Both the position numbers and the translations under genes were made by a program. Below the pieces are notes generated by a model that saw nothing but the letters and a program-made list of their open reading frames with translations, searched no databases and had not been told where the DNA came from. A stretch of DNA of 64,000 nt from Rhizophagus irregularis (lineage: Eukaryota > Glomeromycota > Glomeromycetes > Glomerales > Glomeraceae), in the NCBI RefSeq assembly GCF_026210795.1, contig NC_089459.1, forward strand, positions 248,001 through 312,000, written 5' to 3'. Positions 33,751 to 46,461 of the stretch are shown here, in pieces (positions within the stretch are counted from its first letter, which is position 1; the number at the start of each line of letters is the position of its first letter).

Positions 33751-34205
33751 TGTTAGTAACGCGCACTTCTTTATTATAATGTCGTAATACAATTACTGAC
33801 AATTAAGTATACTATATATAAAATTAATTTTTTATTTTAATATTTTATATCAAAACATTATTATATATTGTAAACTTGATAAAATATTGTAAAAATAAAT
33901 AAATATTAACAGATAAGAGAACAAAATTTGATTTTAACATTATCGCGGTAATTTTTGCATACGATCTGATCGTACAAGAAAATAGCATCTGATTGGTATA
34001 AGAAAAAGCACGTGATCGTATAACGATACATTTGCAATTATTTTGCATAGCATTTGTTTGCTAATTACATAATACATCTTTAGAAATAAAAAAAATAAAT
34101 AAATAATTACATAATACATTTAATATTATTTTAATACGATCGGCAGTCAACATAAATAAATATAAAATATATAAAAATATGCTTATTCTGTTGATATTAA
34201 TATTG

Positions 34206-34743
34206 TTATTTCTGCTGATTTTGTAATAAAGAAATTAAATTTTTGATATTTTCTTCCATAGAATGTAATTTACCATCCATAGATTGAATTTTATCTTGTA
34301 ATATTTTAACTTCATTTTTAACATTATCTTTTTGAATAATTGAAAGTTTATTATTTGATAATTCATTTTCACTTTTATAGTCTTCGTCAACGAGCCATTT
34401 TTTTGGTGAATCTGATATATCTTGAGATAACTTATCATTGTTGTCATCTTCATTCTCATCATCATCATAATTCCATGGAATAATATCTCCGATATCAATT
34501 TCTGCCAGGAAATTATTATGACTATTCCTAGCTTTCTCAGAATTTTCTAACCATTCTTGAATATAATCAGAATTTCCAAAGAAATAAATATATCGAGGAT
34601 TTTCTTTCTCCCTTCCGAATGGAGTATCAATCGTTTCATAATCTGCAATCAATTCTGCTCGATATTTTAATACTGCATATTTACCAACTGCTTTCGCGTC
34701 ATCATACGCACCACTAAAATAATTAAAAAATTTGATTTAATTA

Positions 34744-34774
<31 letters not shown>

Positions 34775-37700
34775 TTTAACTCGATACTTACGTCATCATT
34801 GCAATTAACATATTCTGTAAAATTGTAACAAGAAGAATGCTACCAATTATAGAATAAACATCTACTGGCCAGAAATTCCATTGTTCTAATTGATCCCAAC
34901 GACCACCTGTCCAAAAGAAAACTGATTCAACAGATCTAGTAAAATCTGAAAAATAGTTATCCGATGCACTCTGCACATTAATTTCTTGGTCCATTTTATA
35001 TTGCTCTCCATCAATAGTATTGTTTAATAAATAAGTGGAACCATCGGGCTGAATGCCTATGTTTTGTGTATTGCTAAGTAAAATAAACCTATCAAATAAA
35101 ATTAAATTAGAATGAACGGTCAAATATTTGTTCGTTTTTTGAGCGAAAAATGAAAGAAAGTTTTGTGTGATATATAAAAACTTACATAGCATGGCCAAAT
35201 CCAAAGACGATCGTTAACATAAAAATTAGGAAGGGTATAATTTGTTTCAAAATATGAACTATAACATAGATGTAAGTTCCAGATTGTTGAAAGTATCGTA
35301 ACAACTAACAAAATTTGTTGTATAAACGGTTAATTAATACAATCATTATAATTACTACGGTAAAATGTTTTAAAGAACCTACCAAAGCAAGTTGCAACCA
35401 AACTAATAAAATTGAAAAAGAATTACAAATAGTCATTATTCGCAGGACTTTTTCAGGATTAAAATCGCCATCCAGATCAATTTTAATAGACGGGACCGTG
35501 GATAAATAATAATATAATTGTGCACTAGCTACCATTAATGGACAAATGACTGAAATCAGATCAAAAAAGTTAAAAATATTAAAATATCTTTTCAGTCCAT
35601 CATATTTTAATTGTATTCTCTCAGTATTCAATAAGTAAAATCCCAACCAATAAAATAAAACATAGAAAGCAACCATCGATGCATTAGAATATTTCGAATT
35701 ATTTCCTTGCATCGCTAAACTAATATCTTTAACTGCGTCAGCTACAAATGAGAACATTAATGCAAACAAAAGGTACAGAATTGCATGTCTTAAGAAAAAA
35801 CCTCTTGCTGAATTCCATTTATAATCAATTATTGCGGCTATTGATGGATTATCATAAATTTCTGCGCTATCATTATTCCTTATCATTCTTAAGAATGGAC
35901 TTAATGTTTCTTCTTCTTCGAATACATGACCACGCGGCCAAATTAACAATTTTAATAGCTTGATAGGAACCATCCAATAATTTTGTTCATAATTGATTTT
36001 CTCTGGATATACTGTAAAATTCGGAAGAGGTACAATGAAAACTTGACTGACGTGTAAAGGACTAGTGATGAATTCCCTGCTCGTTATATTTGAAATCGTT
36101 TTCTTTCCCCTAAAAAAAAAAAAAAAAATTTTTTAAAAAAATAAGAAATGATAATTTGTTTCATTACGACTTAAAAATATTTACTTTTGTTTCCCTTTAA
36201 AAATTAATTTTTGTAAGAAATTGTACTCTTTTCTCTTGACAAAACCTAAGTTTACGTTAAATGCATGAATGTCTTTGTCGTTACTCTTAATCACATCTTT
36301 TTTACTAATCTTTGATTGCTCTAAATAAACATTATTAATGCCAAAACAAGGTTTTTGAAATAATTCTTTAACATAAAATTCTAATTGATTTTGATAAAGA
36401 AGAGGGATTGTTTTAGTGACAGTAAACATCCAATTTGAAGTTTTTAAAGCATTATCAGAATAATAATCTAATAAATATTTAACTATGATCGTATCTTTAC
36501 GATAACCTCCTTCAGAACATTTAATAGCAATCTCAAGATCAGTCTCTTTGATTCTCCCATCCCAAGAATAACATCTTGGAATATGTAAATTTTTTTCTTT
36601 CTTATTAAAATCAAAAAATAACATATTTTTAATAATTGATACACAATTTCCACGAATAAGATTAGCCATAATATCAAAACGTATGTCCATCATTCTCCAT
36701 AAACTATGATTTTTAATTAAATATTTTTTAATGATATATTCTGTTTGTTGAACCAAATATTCAAATTCATGCTGCTTCTTTTGATCCGAAGGATCATTCT
36801 TTTTTTTGTCAAGAAATTCCATTGCTTGACATGCATCTACTGGATTATTAACTTTTTCAGGCCATTCAAGTTTAATTTCATGTCCAAGTTTAGAAGTAAT
36901 TCCAGAAGGAATGCATAATGTTAAAGAGAATTTTCTATGACCAACTTCTAAAGATTGAATTTTCATTTGTCTTTGCTGTTCCATGTGATTATTTGTCCAA
37001 ATATACTCAAGAATTTTTTTAGATAATGAGCCACTTTTTCTTTCGTTCCATACTTGAACAGTGGATTCTCCTATTATTAATTGAATGGATTTATCATCAT
37101 CAAGATAAGCTGAAATACGATTATAAAGTTTGTTGTGCCAAGGTTCAGAATTTACAATAATTACTCCATTACTAAGTTCAGTTTTAGGATTTAAACTTTC
37201 TCCCAAATAATTATATATTAAATAATAAGGTGTTGTTGGTGAAGTATTCGTTGAGGAGAAAGAATCAGGTTTTTCAAGTGAAATTTTGTTCTTTACAACA
37301 CCATCTTCGGGGTCCAGTAATTTAATCATTTCTGGTTTTTCAAAAATTGAAAAAATATTTCCACTTTCCGTGATAGTAATAATATTTCCAGAAGAATTGA
37401 CTAAATTTGTAGTAAGTAAAGAGAAATTATTATTAATACTTCTAATACAATTATCAGAAATACTAAATAAATCCCAAACTACAATAAAGGGCGAAATAAT
37501 ATTTTCTGCAGTATCCTCGTTATACGTAATTTCTTCAATAATAATTAATAATTTACTATCATCTTGAACGAAATAAAAAGAAAGTATTCGAACACGCATT
37601 TCATTAAATTTCTTTGTGATAATTTCCAAACCATTTTCCATTAAATAAATAGTTATAGTATTTGCACCATGACAATAAGCGAACAAGGATTCATTATCTG

Positions 37701-38571
37701 ATATTGCAAAGCAAGGGGAACCTTTTCCAATAATCGAAGTAGTTGTATCTTCATATTTTTGTAAAGTATTTTCCAATAAATTTGTTTTTAAATTATATAT
37801 TTCAATAGTTTGTATTTTATTTTTATAATTTTCCACGATCAAACGATCTTTTATTAAACTACGTTGAATAAGAGAACTATAACTTTCATAATTTCTTTTC
37901 AAAAATTTTGCAGGGAAATAAAATTTTTCAATTGATTTTTCAGGAAAAAAAAGACTATACCAATCATTAACATCATTTTCACCCCTACATCTAATTATAT
38001 CATTGATTTTTTCGTGATTTATAGAGAATTTATTGATTCCATCAGTATTGATAAGAACTATATTAGTCGAATTAGAATCTTTATCCAAGAATTTTACTAT
38101 ACCACCTAAATTATTAATTGAAGTGGAAATCCTTGATTGACGCGCAAAAGAAATGATCCAAGTAGAAGCTCCAGGATGCTTGATAATATCATTTTTTTTG
38201 TGCATATTAATATTAACATTTTTTTCATTAGAATGAGAATTATTCATGAACTCATCATCAAAACAAGATACGGCAATTAATACATCAACCGTCCCGTTGG
38301 CCAAAGTAATTTCATCAGATACGGCTAAACTCCAAGATGGAGCATCAATACGTTTAAAACTTTCACAACCCACATTGTGTAACTCTGTTAAATTTTCAGA
38401 TTTGCATAATTTTATTTTGAGAGTTTCAGTGTTTAACGTTGCTATTTGAGTTCCATCAGGACTTATGGCAATATAATGGCCTTTATCTGAGGTTTTCTTT
38501 ACAGAATTAAGAGAAGAGATTGTTATAATTTCTGCTTTCTCTTCGTCACTTATTTTTTGTAGTTCTGACAT
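34206..38571 (-). CDS. large ion-channel-like membrane protein with propeller-like N-terminal half
   Basis: Five exons by my model: 38571-36185, 36109-35383, 35304-35186, 35088-34792, 34713-34206. They total 4038 nt and 1345 residues with all frames joining. Residues 1-795 contain WD40-like strands (YIAISPDGTQIATLNTETLK near the start, CFAISDNESLFAYCHGANT later). Membrane segments lie near 903-922, 940-957, 971-993, 1020-1038, 1056-1083 and 1155-1176. A re-entrant candidate SVFFWTGGRWDQL (about 1133-1145) precedes the last helix, which runs ILLVTILQNMLIAMMTGAYDD. This six-helix plus pore layout is that of the ion transport (TRP-like) superfamily. The C-terminus is acidic and ends in a coiled coil (about 1307-1345). 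Proteins of this build are frequent in Glomeromycotina; ion and gating stimulus are unknown. Confidence 0.85.
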
Positions 38572-39780
38572 GATTATTATAATACACGTATGAATTAATA
38601 TTCAATCCTTTGCAAAAAGAAAAAAGATTAAATAAAAATTGAAAAAAGTTTTTTTTTTTAAAACATAATTCTTTATTTTATATAAAAAAAAAAGAAAATA
38701 TTTGTTTTGTTGTCGATAAACAATTGTTTTTTTTTCTTTCCCCTTTGTAAAATCCAATTGGGCAGTAATTATACATTCCCTGGACTTGACCTCCGGGGGT
38801 ACGTACAAGATGAATATAATAATAAATTCATTGTATGACTGAGTCATTGAGAGGGCGCATCAATGGTGTTTTAGGTTAAATACATGATGATCATTAGTTG
38901 TTACACCGAAAAAATGACGTGAATGCCAAGAAGTTACACGTTAATAATTCCAAAAAATATTTTTTCAATTATATTAGGAAATTGATACCATTTTTTTGAT
39001 TTTCCTGTTTAGAAAAATCCATTCAATCCATTCAAATTAATCTAATATAGGAATTACAATCATTCCTAGATTAAATAAATTGCTAATTGCGATCTATCCC
39101 CCTGATTGGTTGCTAGGAAGTTAGATGTCAGACTTTATTCTATAACTAATCGGGATGTCAATCCCCTAATAAATAGTTTCACTAAAATACGAACCTAATT
39201 ATTTGTATTAAGTTGATCCAATTTGATTGGATTTTATCATTAAATTTCCAATCCACAGCATTATTATACTGTACATTTACTACAATCTACCACCACGACC
39301 ACACACCTCCATCTCATGTTATATATATAATTATGAATTTAAATAATTTTTTTTTATTTACTTTCTAATACAAAAATCCGTAATCCGATTATGATCCTGA
39401 ATTTGTAAATATACCAATGCAATTACATTGAGGACGCTATAAAAATAAATTATTTTTTTTTTTTGACCAATACCTGCTACTTTTTGAACCCCTAACTAAG
39501 TCTTTAAATAATAAAAAAATAATTCCGATTATTCTTTCGAAAGATAAATAAAAATCTTTGATGCGTTTAGGAGAAATTCAAATGGAAACGACAATACTAC
39601 TAGAATTGTAATTATTGTGCTCGAGAAAATGTACGACTTAACACCGAAATAAGAAATAAATATTTCCCAGGGAAAATATTCATGCTGGCATATGTCATTG
39701 CACAATCACAATGTATAGTATGTGTAAACAATCAGCCATACCATTTTTTAAGGGGTCAATAAAGATAAAAAAAATTATAA
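38572..39780. other. intergenic sequence upstream of the channel gene
   Basis: No gene supported. The 81-residue minus frame at 38602-38847 has no motif and lies in the promoter region. Confidence 0.4.
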
Positions 39781-39934
39781 AGTTTCGCAACGAGACGTTG
39801 CGAAACTTACCATTTATCAGTTTCAGATCCTTGAGTACCGAAATTTATAAAAAAATAAAAGAGAAACGTTAGTATAAAGTTTCTCAAAGAAAATAAAAAA
39901 ATGTCAAAGTTTTGCAACGAGACGTTGCGAAACT
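39781..39934. repeat. pair of identical-core palindromes
   Basis: agtttcgcaacg-aga-cgttgcgaaact occurs at 39781-39807, and a copy with one changed base (agttttgcaacg...) at 39908-39934. Each has 12-base arms around a 3-base centre and is followed by cttacc and, about 25-30 bases later, cttgagtac. So the repeated unit is about 127 bp and includes the palindrome. Confidence 0.85.
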
Positions 39935-40755
39935 TACCCTTTTAATACCCATTTCGGACTTGAGTACTCTAATTTTTTTACACAAAAATAATTTTATTAA
40001 AGCAAATATAAATTATCATTTATATAAGAATAATAAATTTATACTAGATAATGCAAAAAAAACTAATTAATTATATAATTTTTAATTTTTTTTTAATATA
40101 AGATATCATTAAAATTTAAAAATTTGTTAAAATTATTAATATGAATAAAAATCACTTTTAAGGGGATACGTTCGTTAATAGATTCCAATATACATGTGAA
40201 ACAATCGACTACGCTAATTTTTAGGGATGCGTTTGTTGAAGTTGTTCAATCATGATTTATTAAATATATAATACCTCAACAGAGAGAAAAGAAAGCTAAG
40301 CAAGTTAAGAATCCTAAAAAAAGAATTACGTTATGATTGCATTATTTTTTTGTTTATAATAGTAACATCCAACTTTAAAATCAATATGGAACACTAAAAA
40401 GATAGGATTTAAGTTAAGTTTTGGTCATTGATTAATATTCCATTTCACACTACCATATATCAACCACCGCTGTAGCAGGGACGATGATTTTATGTGATTG
40501 CATAATTTCACATAAAACGAATAATATATGCGATAATGCATAATTTAGTTTTATCACAGCATAATATCGCATAATTTATTGGTCAGTCTAATAGGATCAT
40601 GCAGATTTTGACGGACTGATGTTTTTTGTTGATGGCTAAATAATTGATATTTTTCTTTTAATGGCTAAATATCAAATATATTTGCAGTTTAGTTATACTT
40701 TTTATATACTCTTACTATAATAATAGCATGATCTTGCGTGACTGACGCAATAATC
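39935..40755. other. AT-rich intergenic sequence
   Basis: No gene recognised. Confidence 0.35.
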
Positions 40756-40836
40756 TAGTTATTGGTTATGGTGGATAAAATATCGTGTCACCCCTTCGGG
40801 GTGACCGATATTTTACCCCCCCCTAACCAATAACTA
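40756..40836. repeat. foldback hairpin, TTATTGG ends
   Basis: tagttattggttatggtgg pairs with ccccccctaaccaataacta; the stem continues through ataaaatatcg and gtcacccc to a ttcg loop. Same terminal signature as 6795-6871 and 44154-44240. Confidence 0.8.
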
Positions 40837-42058
40837 TTATTTATACCTCCTATATTAAAAACGCATATTCCGCCGTTATCAGAATTATTTTGTGATGTCA
40901 TGGTTGTAATTTCCACGTGATTACAAAAATAAATTCACATTTTTATGAACGGATGAAGCATTTTTTCGAATAATATGCACATTTCGTCAAATAATATCAC
41001 ATAATGTGAAGTTTTTTTGAAAAAAATTAAATCGCATAATTTTGTTTTAGCACATAAATAATTTGTGTTTTATCACATCATAAAATCATCGTCCCTGCCC
41101 GATCGCCACAATCTCTGACGTCAACAACGCTGAACACACCTGCACCTCAATAGAAACCAAAAGAAGCAGTAGTAGTCTCCACTTACAGCCTACTTCAGTT
41201 AAGGGTAAGGGATATTGGAAAGACTTAGAAACTAAAAGAAGCAGTAATAAAACTGCAGAACTATAAGAAAATAAGCCCAAATGGTATATATAAATATGAG
41301 ACTTGGATGTATTACAGTATTAATTTTTACTAACTATGACTCAGATATTCAGATGTGGTGTTACGGCTGTTCGAATATCAATTGCTAATTCCGATATCAA
41401 ATATTGCATAAAGAATAATCATTTATATTTTACTATTGATACTACCAATTCGCATATCGGAACTGAGGAATTCGGGTATTTTATAGTCAGTAAGTTAAAT
41501 ACATCATAACATTGTTTAATAATTAATTAAATTATTTGCTAGTATAAATACTAATATCAATATTTTAACTTTTTTAGATCACCTTTTATAGATTGTAAAC
41601 TTAACAAACTTAACTAATTTCAGTAAATAAATTTAGTCATAAATTAATGCGATATATTTAATCGACCATATGATGACTAATCAAATACTGTACATTGTTA
41701 AAAGAACCGCAGGCGCAGCGAATGACGTGACATTTTCATCACCGGTCCATTTTTCATAAGTATCTGACTGCAGTGTATAAAATTCAAGCCAAATTACTTA
41801 TTATTGCACAATGCGCAAGAAAAAGTCACATGCAATTTGCGAAAAAATGAATATGATTTTGCGATTATAATTTGGCAAATAGTTAGCTCAGTAGCTCACC
41901 ACTATTTGTCACATGTGCGCCACAGTCAAGCTGAGAGAATTTACTGCGCCTGCAAAATTCATTTGCCTCATGCAGTAACGCCAAGATGCATTATAAAAAT
42001 GTATATAATGACAGAAATTTCCAATATTTTAATTAAAAAAAAAAAAAATTTTTTTTTC
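40837..42058. other. intergenic sequence before the tRNA-ligase-like gene
   Basis: I looked for an upstream adenylyltransferase (ligase) domain and saw none: no KxxG-type motif in an extended frame and no exon-like stretch. The frame upstream of 42059 that runs on from 41804 lacks protein character. Short palindromic aaattatgcgat/atcgcataat text near 40490-41080 suggests decayed repeat DNA. Confidence 0.45.
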
Positions 42059-43381
42059 ATGCATAAAGAAGTTAGAAACCAATTCTACAAAACATTATTG
42101 GTACCTGTTGCGACAATCGGATGTGGTAAGCTGCTTTAACTAAATATTTTATATTTTTTCTCTCATTTTACGTGAAATTAAATATTTTAAAAACAACCAA
42201 TTACAGGAAAAACGACGCTTTCTTTAGCATTAGCGAAGTTATTTTCATTTGGACATATACAAAATGATGATATTTCCGGGGGGAAAAAAAGTTCAAGGTT
42301 TTACAGAAACATTAAAAGAGAATTCAAGAATCGAGATGTCGTAATCGCGGACAGGTAAGTAAAAAAAAAGTAAAAAGTATGATTATAAATTTAGTTGATT
42401 CATTGAACAAATCATTAATTAATCATTTATTTATTTAGAAATAACCATATGATAGAATTACGTAAACCTTTGATAGAAGCAGTGAAAAAAATCTTTTCAA
42501 ATGTCCGCGTTGTAGCTGTTTATTGGAATCATGAAAATCGAACTCCTAACGAAATTATCAAAATCACATCTGAACGTGTAATGGCTCGTGGAGAAAATCA
42601 TCAGAATCTTACTATTGAAAATAGAGGAAAAATGTGGAAGTTTTTGAACGACTTTGAACGTTTGGATCCATATAATAACGTGGATAACCAATTTGATCAC
42701 ATTATCAATTTAGATATTGCTAATGATATTAATACCAACCTTAACATTGTAATTAATAAATTAAAACCCATCATTGGAATTAAAAATCCTAGTAAAGAAG
42801 TAATTCAAAAAGTTTTAGAAGAGATAAAACTTTATAAACCAAATGTTAGTGTTGGATCATCTATTAGCGATTCTAGTATTAGAAAATTCAAAAAACGAAA
42901 CGCTCAATATTATGGGATTGACTTAAGTTATAATTTTCAAAATTTTCTCACAAATTTTTATAAAGAACATCCCAATGAAGATTCCGGTACTTTTAATGTA
43001 CTGGTTCAAAATGATCGTATTAGTGCTTCGCATCATGTTACACTCATTCATTCAATGGATATGAGAAGAAAGGAAAGTTTATGGAAAAAATATGAAAAAT
43101 TGTGTGAAGGTCCAACTATGCAAGTGAAAATTTTTATCGACAAGATAGTTTTTAATTCACAGATTATGGCTCTTGTGGTTAATAAGATTGATCCACCAAC
43201 TATCTACAGTGCAAACAAAGTTGCACATGTTACCGTCGGTACAATACATAAAAGTATAAAACCTGTCCAATCAGGTAAAATATGTGAATCAGCATTGTTT
43301 GGTATACATGAAGAATCTGATGTTCGGGTAATTAATTTGGAGAAAGAATTAATAGTAAAGGGAATTGTCAAAGCATTTTAA
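42059..43381 (+). CDS. tRNA-ligase-like protein: polynucleotide kinase plus cyclic phosphodiesterase, no ligase domain
   Basis: Three exons: 42059-42125, 42207-42354, 42439-43381; 1158 nt, 385 residues. Residues 15-26 (VPVATIGCGKTT) are the P-loop of the fungal tRNA ligase kinase. They are followed by GHIQNDD, VVIADRNNHM and TSERVMARGENHQNLT, all typical of that domain. The second half is a 2H phosphoesterase with both His-x-Thr motifs: HVTL at 271-274 and HVTV at 335-338. In yeast Trl1 these domains heal tRNA exon ends after intron removal and act on spliced HAC1 mRNA, and they follow an N-terminal adenylyltransferase of about 390 residues. That domain is absent here and was not seen upstream. 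The start at MHKEVRNQF is chosen because the ATG is just 14 codons before the P-loop. It could be a duplicate healing enzyme working with a separate ligase. Confidence 0.87.
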
Positions 43382-43749
43382 AGTATATTAGAAATCACAA
43401 TATATATATCTCTATTTTAAGTGTGATTGGAAATCAAAATAATTTGTAAATGAGTTTGTATATATTTATACGTTTAGCGTTTATTAATAAAAAAAAATTG
43501 GTATTATTAAATATATATTTATCAAATACATTTGTTTTTAAGAATTTTTAGAATTTGATTAACAAAATACAGCATCACGTACCTTAACTTTTTACGTCGA
43601 ATAACTCAGAGAAAATGATTTTTTTTCTTTTATCTAATCAGAAATTGAATTTCTATTATTACATATTTTGCTGAATATTCAGCGGATCACCGGATTCGGA
43701 TTCTATCTCTACTCCTTGCTAGCTCGCTAATTATAATTAGAAATAATGT
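43382..43749. other. intergenic sequence
   Basis: No gene. A likely polyadenylation region (aataaaa near 43485) follows the preceding gene. Confidence 0.4.
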
Positions 43750-43895
43750 ATTTACCGCACCCTGCGTTACAAATTTATATATATTTTTATGTTTATCATT
43801 TGCCATTTTAGGGGGGGTGCGGTGTATAAACTAAAGATCGACATAAACAATTTACAAAAAAGGAAGGATGCGTTGTAACGCAGGGTGCGGTAAAT
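43750..43895. mobile_element. 146-bp MITE with 23-base perfect terminal inverted repeats
   Basis: ATTTACCGCACCCTGCGTTA(caa) at 43750-43772 is exactly inverted at 43873-43895. An internal ggtgcggtgtataaa copy of part of the end is also present. AT-rich flanks prevent a firm target-site call. Confidence 0.8.
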
Positions 43896-44153
43896 AAATT
43901 CACTCTTATAATTAAATTGCTTGTATTTATACTTAAAATATAATTTTCAGTTAAGTTTACGAAAAAATCTTTTACTAGACCTTTTTGAAATTTTTATTGA
44001 ACACACACTTATAGTCTTATACATAACGGAAACCGATTATTAAGAAATAAAAACTTGTCAAGGAAGGCTATTTAATAATTATTCGTTCTTAAGTAAATCA
44101 GTTATCAACATAATAGTAAATCTTAAAAATTATTTAAGTAGATCGATTATTAT

Positions 44154-44240
44154 ATTATTGGATGATTAAACTAAATAATAGTCTAATAGCGGCACGTAGT
44201 GTCGCATTAGACTATTATTTAGTTTAAATCATCCAATAAT
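44154..44240. repeat. foldback hairpin, ATTATTGG ends
   Basis: attattggatgattaaacta and aataatagtctaatagcg pair with the inverse sequence to 44240 around a cacgtagtg centre. Third member of the set with 6795-6871 and 40756-40836. Confidence 0.8.
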
Positions 44241-44439
44241 AATATTATCGGTTTGACGGGACCGTTCATGCAATTTTTATAATAAACTCCCGTTACTATC
44301 CTATAATTTTATTATTACGCTAATACATAGTAATATGAGATAACCGACCTAAATAACAATTATGTAAAAAAGTAATGGTTCTATTTATACGATAATGAAA
44401 ATTATCAGTTATCCTCTTAAGTTCATGCAGAATTTCATG

Positions 44440-44960
44440 GTTCATCTTACAGTAATAAAACATTATCTTAATAGACCGACCTTCATGAGATTTAAAATTT
44501 CATTTGATTTAATTTGGGCAATGTTTAAATCAGTCCGAACTCCGAAAATATCCACCAGGAATTAAAATATTTTTTTGGCTTAAGGATTCAATTCCCCATT
44601 TTTTGGTGATTAAAAGATATAAATAAGCAGCCAATGCATCTTGTATGTGACGAGAAATTGATTTTGAGTTGCAAGTCAATAATTGATCACTATGTAAGGA
44701 AGGTAATATATTAAAAAATCATTTAAAACTTCATTCTTCCATAGTACCTAAAACACTTACATTTGCTTTTTTGGCAAAAGAGCCAGTAATATCGCGACGA
44801 GAATCTTTATCAAACAAATCATAGCCTCCACCATGTAAATACAAAATAGTTTCCTATTTTACTTTTTCCCCAGAAACCTGGACTCATTCAGCAACAATTC
44901 TATCAACTTGCAAATCTTTCCACTCAGTATCTAAGACATTGTTGTTAAAGCTGTCGGTTA
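44440..44960. pseudogene. alpha/beta hydrolase relic, rearranged (left end of the array)
   Basis: 44455-44530 on the plus strand matches the first exon of the intact copies (aaaacattatcttaatagac, then tttaatttgggcaatgttta). 44960-44570 on the minus strand matches the end of exon 1 and start of exon 2: NVLDTEWKDLQ, ETILYLHGGGYDLFDKDSRR, the intron, then a damaged YRLAPQNQF block. The two pieces face each other, so an inversion with loss of the middle has occurred. Several stops. Confidence 0.75.
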
Positions 44961-46461
44961 ATAAACAATTATACCATATTTGAAAATTCTGATTATTTAT
45001 TGTTTTACTCGTAGTGAATTCGTTTTCTACAAAATAGGCGCAATCGACCCATTTATTTCAATCATTTAACTTATCGTGCCCTCCAATAAGATAATTGATT
45101 TTTGAACATAATGACGAATAAAAACGTTAAAAATTGCAAGTTGCATTATTGCCCTTTGAACTTGTGAACAATTGAAAGATGTACAGATACTAACCGCATG
45201 GTTTATACGATGATGAGCCAAAAGGCAGCAATTGGTTCAAATTGGAAATGTGGCGATTCCAAATTCAGAAATATTCATTATTGTATTATAAGTCCAGTTT
45301 CATTGCAATTTAGTTTCAATTTTTTAGGATAGATGATTTTAAATTATAACTTGATGTCATTAATTACATATTCAAGTTTGATTTGAACATAACACGTGAT
45401 TTTTTAGCACGCACTTGATGATACAGTACGTCGAGCGAAATGCAAAATCGCCTAAAAACATTAGCCCACAAGGGACAACTAAAAATAAAAAAGAGACAGA
45501 AGTATAGATTACCTCGGTCATGTGATCTCCGAAAAAGAATCAACTCCACAGAGTGATAACATATTCCAGTAAGATAATTAACTGCAAAGAGTGTTTATTT
45601 TGTACATAAGAATTATTAAAATATTTACAAATGGAATATACTGTATATACAAATATAATAATTATATGATTATTTGATATTCTTCGATTTTTTCCGCAAG
45701 ATTTTCATTCTTTTACATTATTTGTACTAAATCTTTATTGTTTGTTAATGCAACATAACTAGAACTCAAAATTTATCATTGAACATTTTTGCCATTCTTC
45801 ATACTCGGGCGGAAGAATTTAAACTAGGAGCTTTTTCAGGATAGAAAATTTCCCATTTACAGTATATCATATTCTTCCTGATTTTTTGGAGAATTTTTTA
45901 TGAAAGTTTCAAACGGGATTATGTACAGACTAGAACTGAAAGATAGTATTAAAATTGTCAAGTAATTCACTAATATAATGATCTAGAAATTCTTGGATTG
46001 CGTTTTACTCGTAGAAAACACATTCAAAAAAGTAGGCGCAATTGGACCAATTTATTTCTAACTTATCGCGTCTCCTAATAAGTAACCGATTAGGACGGTT
46101 AGCTGGTTAAGTCATCTGTTAACCGGTTAATTTATCCGTTTAAAATATAAGATTATGAATTATGATAATATTATAACGAATCTGTAACAAAGAAAATACT
46201 TTTTATATAATTGGTTAATAAAAATTTTTTATCTCTGCTGTTATTTACAAATTGATTCTGAATTTGCGTAATGCATTAACTTCAGTCAATGCAACCCATT
46301 TTGGACCTTTACTAATAAGGTCAATAGGTTATTGACTTATTAACGTATTATTAAGTCCGGTTGCATTTTGATTTTAATAATGAATTTGTGAGTTCTGATT
46401 GTACAATACTTTCTACAAAATTAAAATAGAATTAATTGATTTCAAGCACCAAATTTGTCAT
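44961..46461. other. intergenic unit of the hydrolase array
   Basis: It carries blocks also found after copies 1-3 and near 59200-59900: gtggcgattccaaattcaga, gaagaatttaaactaggagc and attgatttgaacataacacgtga-type text. A decayed promoter (ttttttccgcaagattttca, then ttgtactaaatctt near 45690-45745) lacks the TATA box. The 61-residue minus frame at 45364-45549 is not a gene. Confidence 0.5.

Noticed and set aside
36483-36677. 64-residue minus frame inside the channel gene
   Set aside because: Alternative frame of a long real exon.
41086-41280. Leu-rich minus-strand frame resembling a signal peptide
   Set aside because: The Leu run comes from an agaagcagtagtag/aagaagcagtaataa simple repeat; no cleavage context or conserved product.
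41804-42058. Upstream extension of the tRNA-ligase-like frame
   Set aside because: Unlike the ligase family and low in protein character; the ATG at 42059 sits right before the kinase domain.
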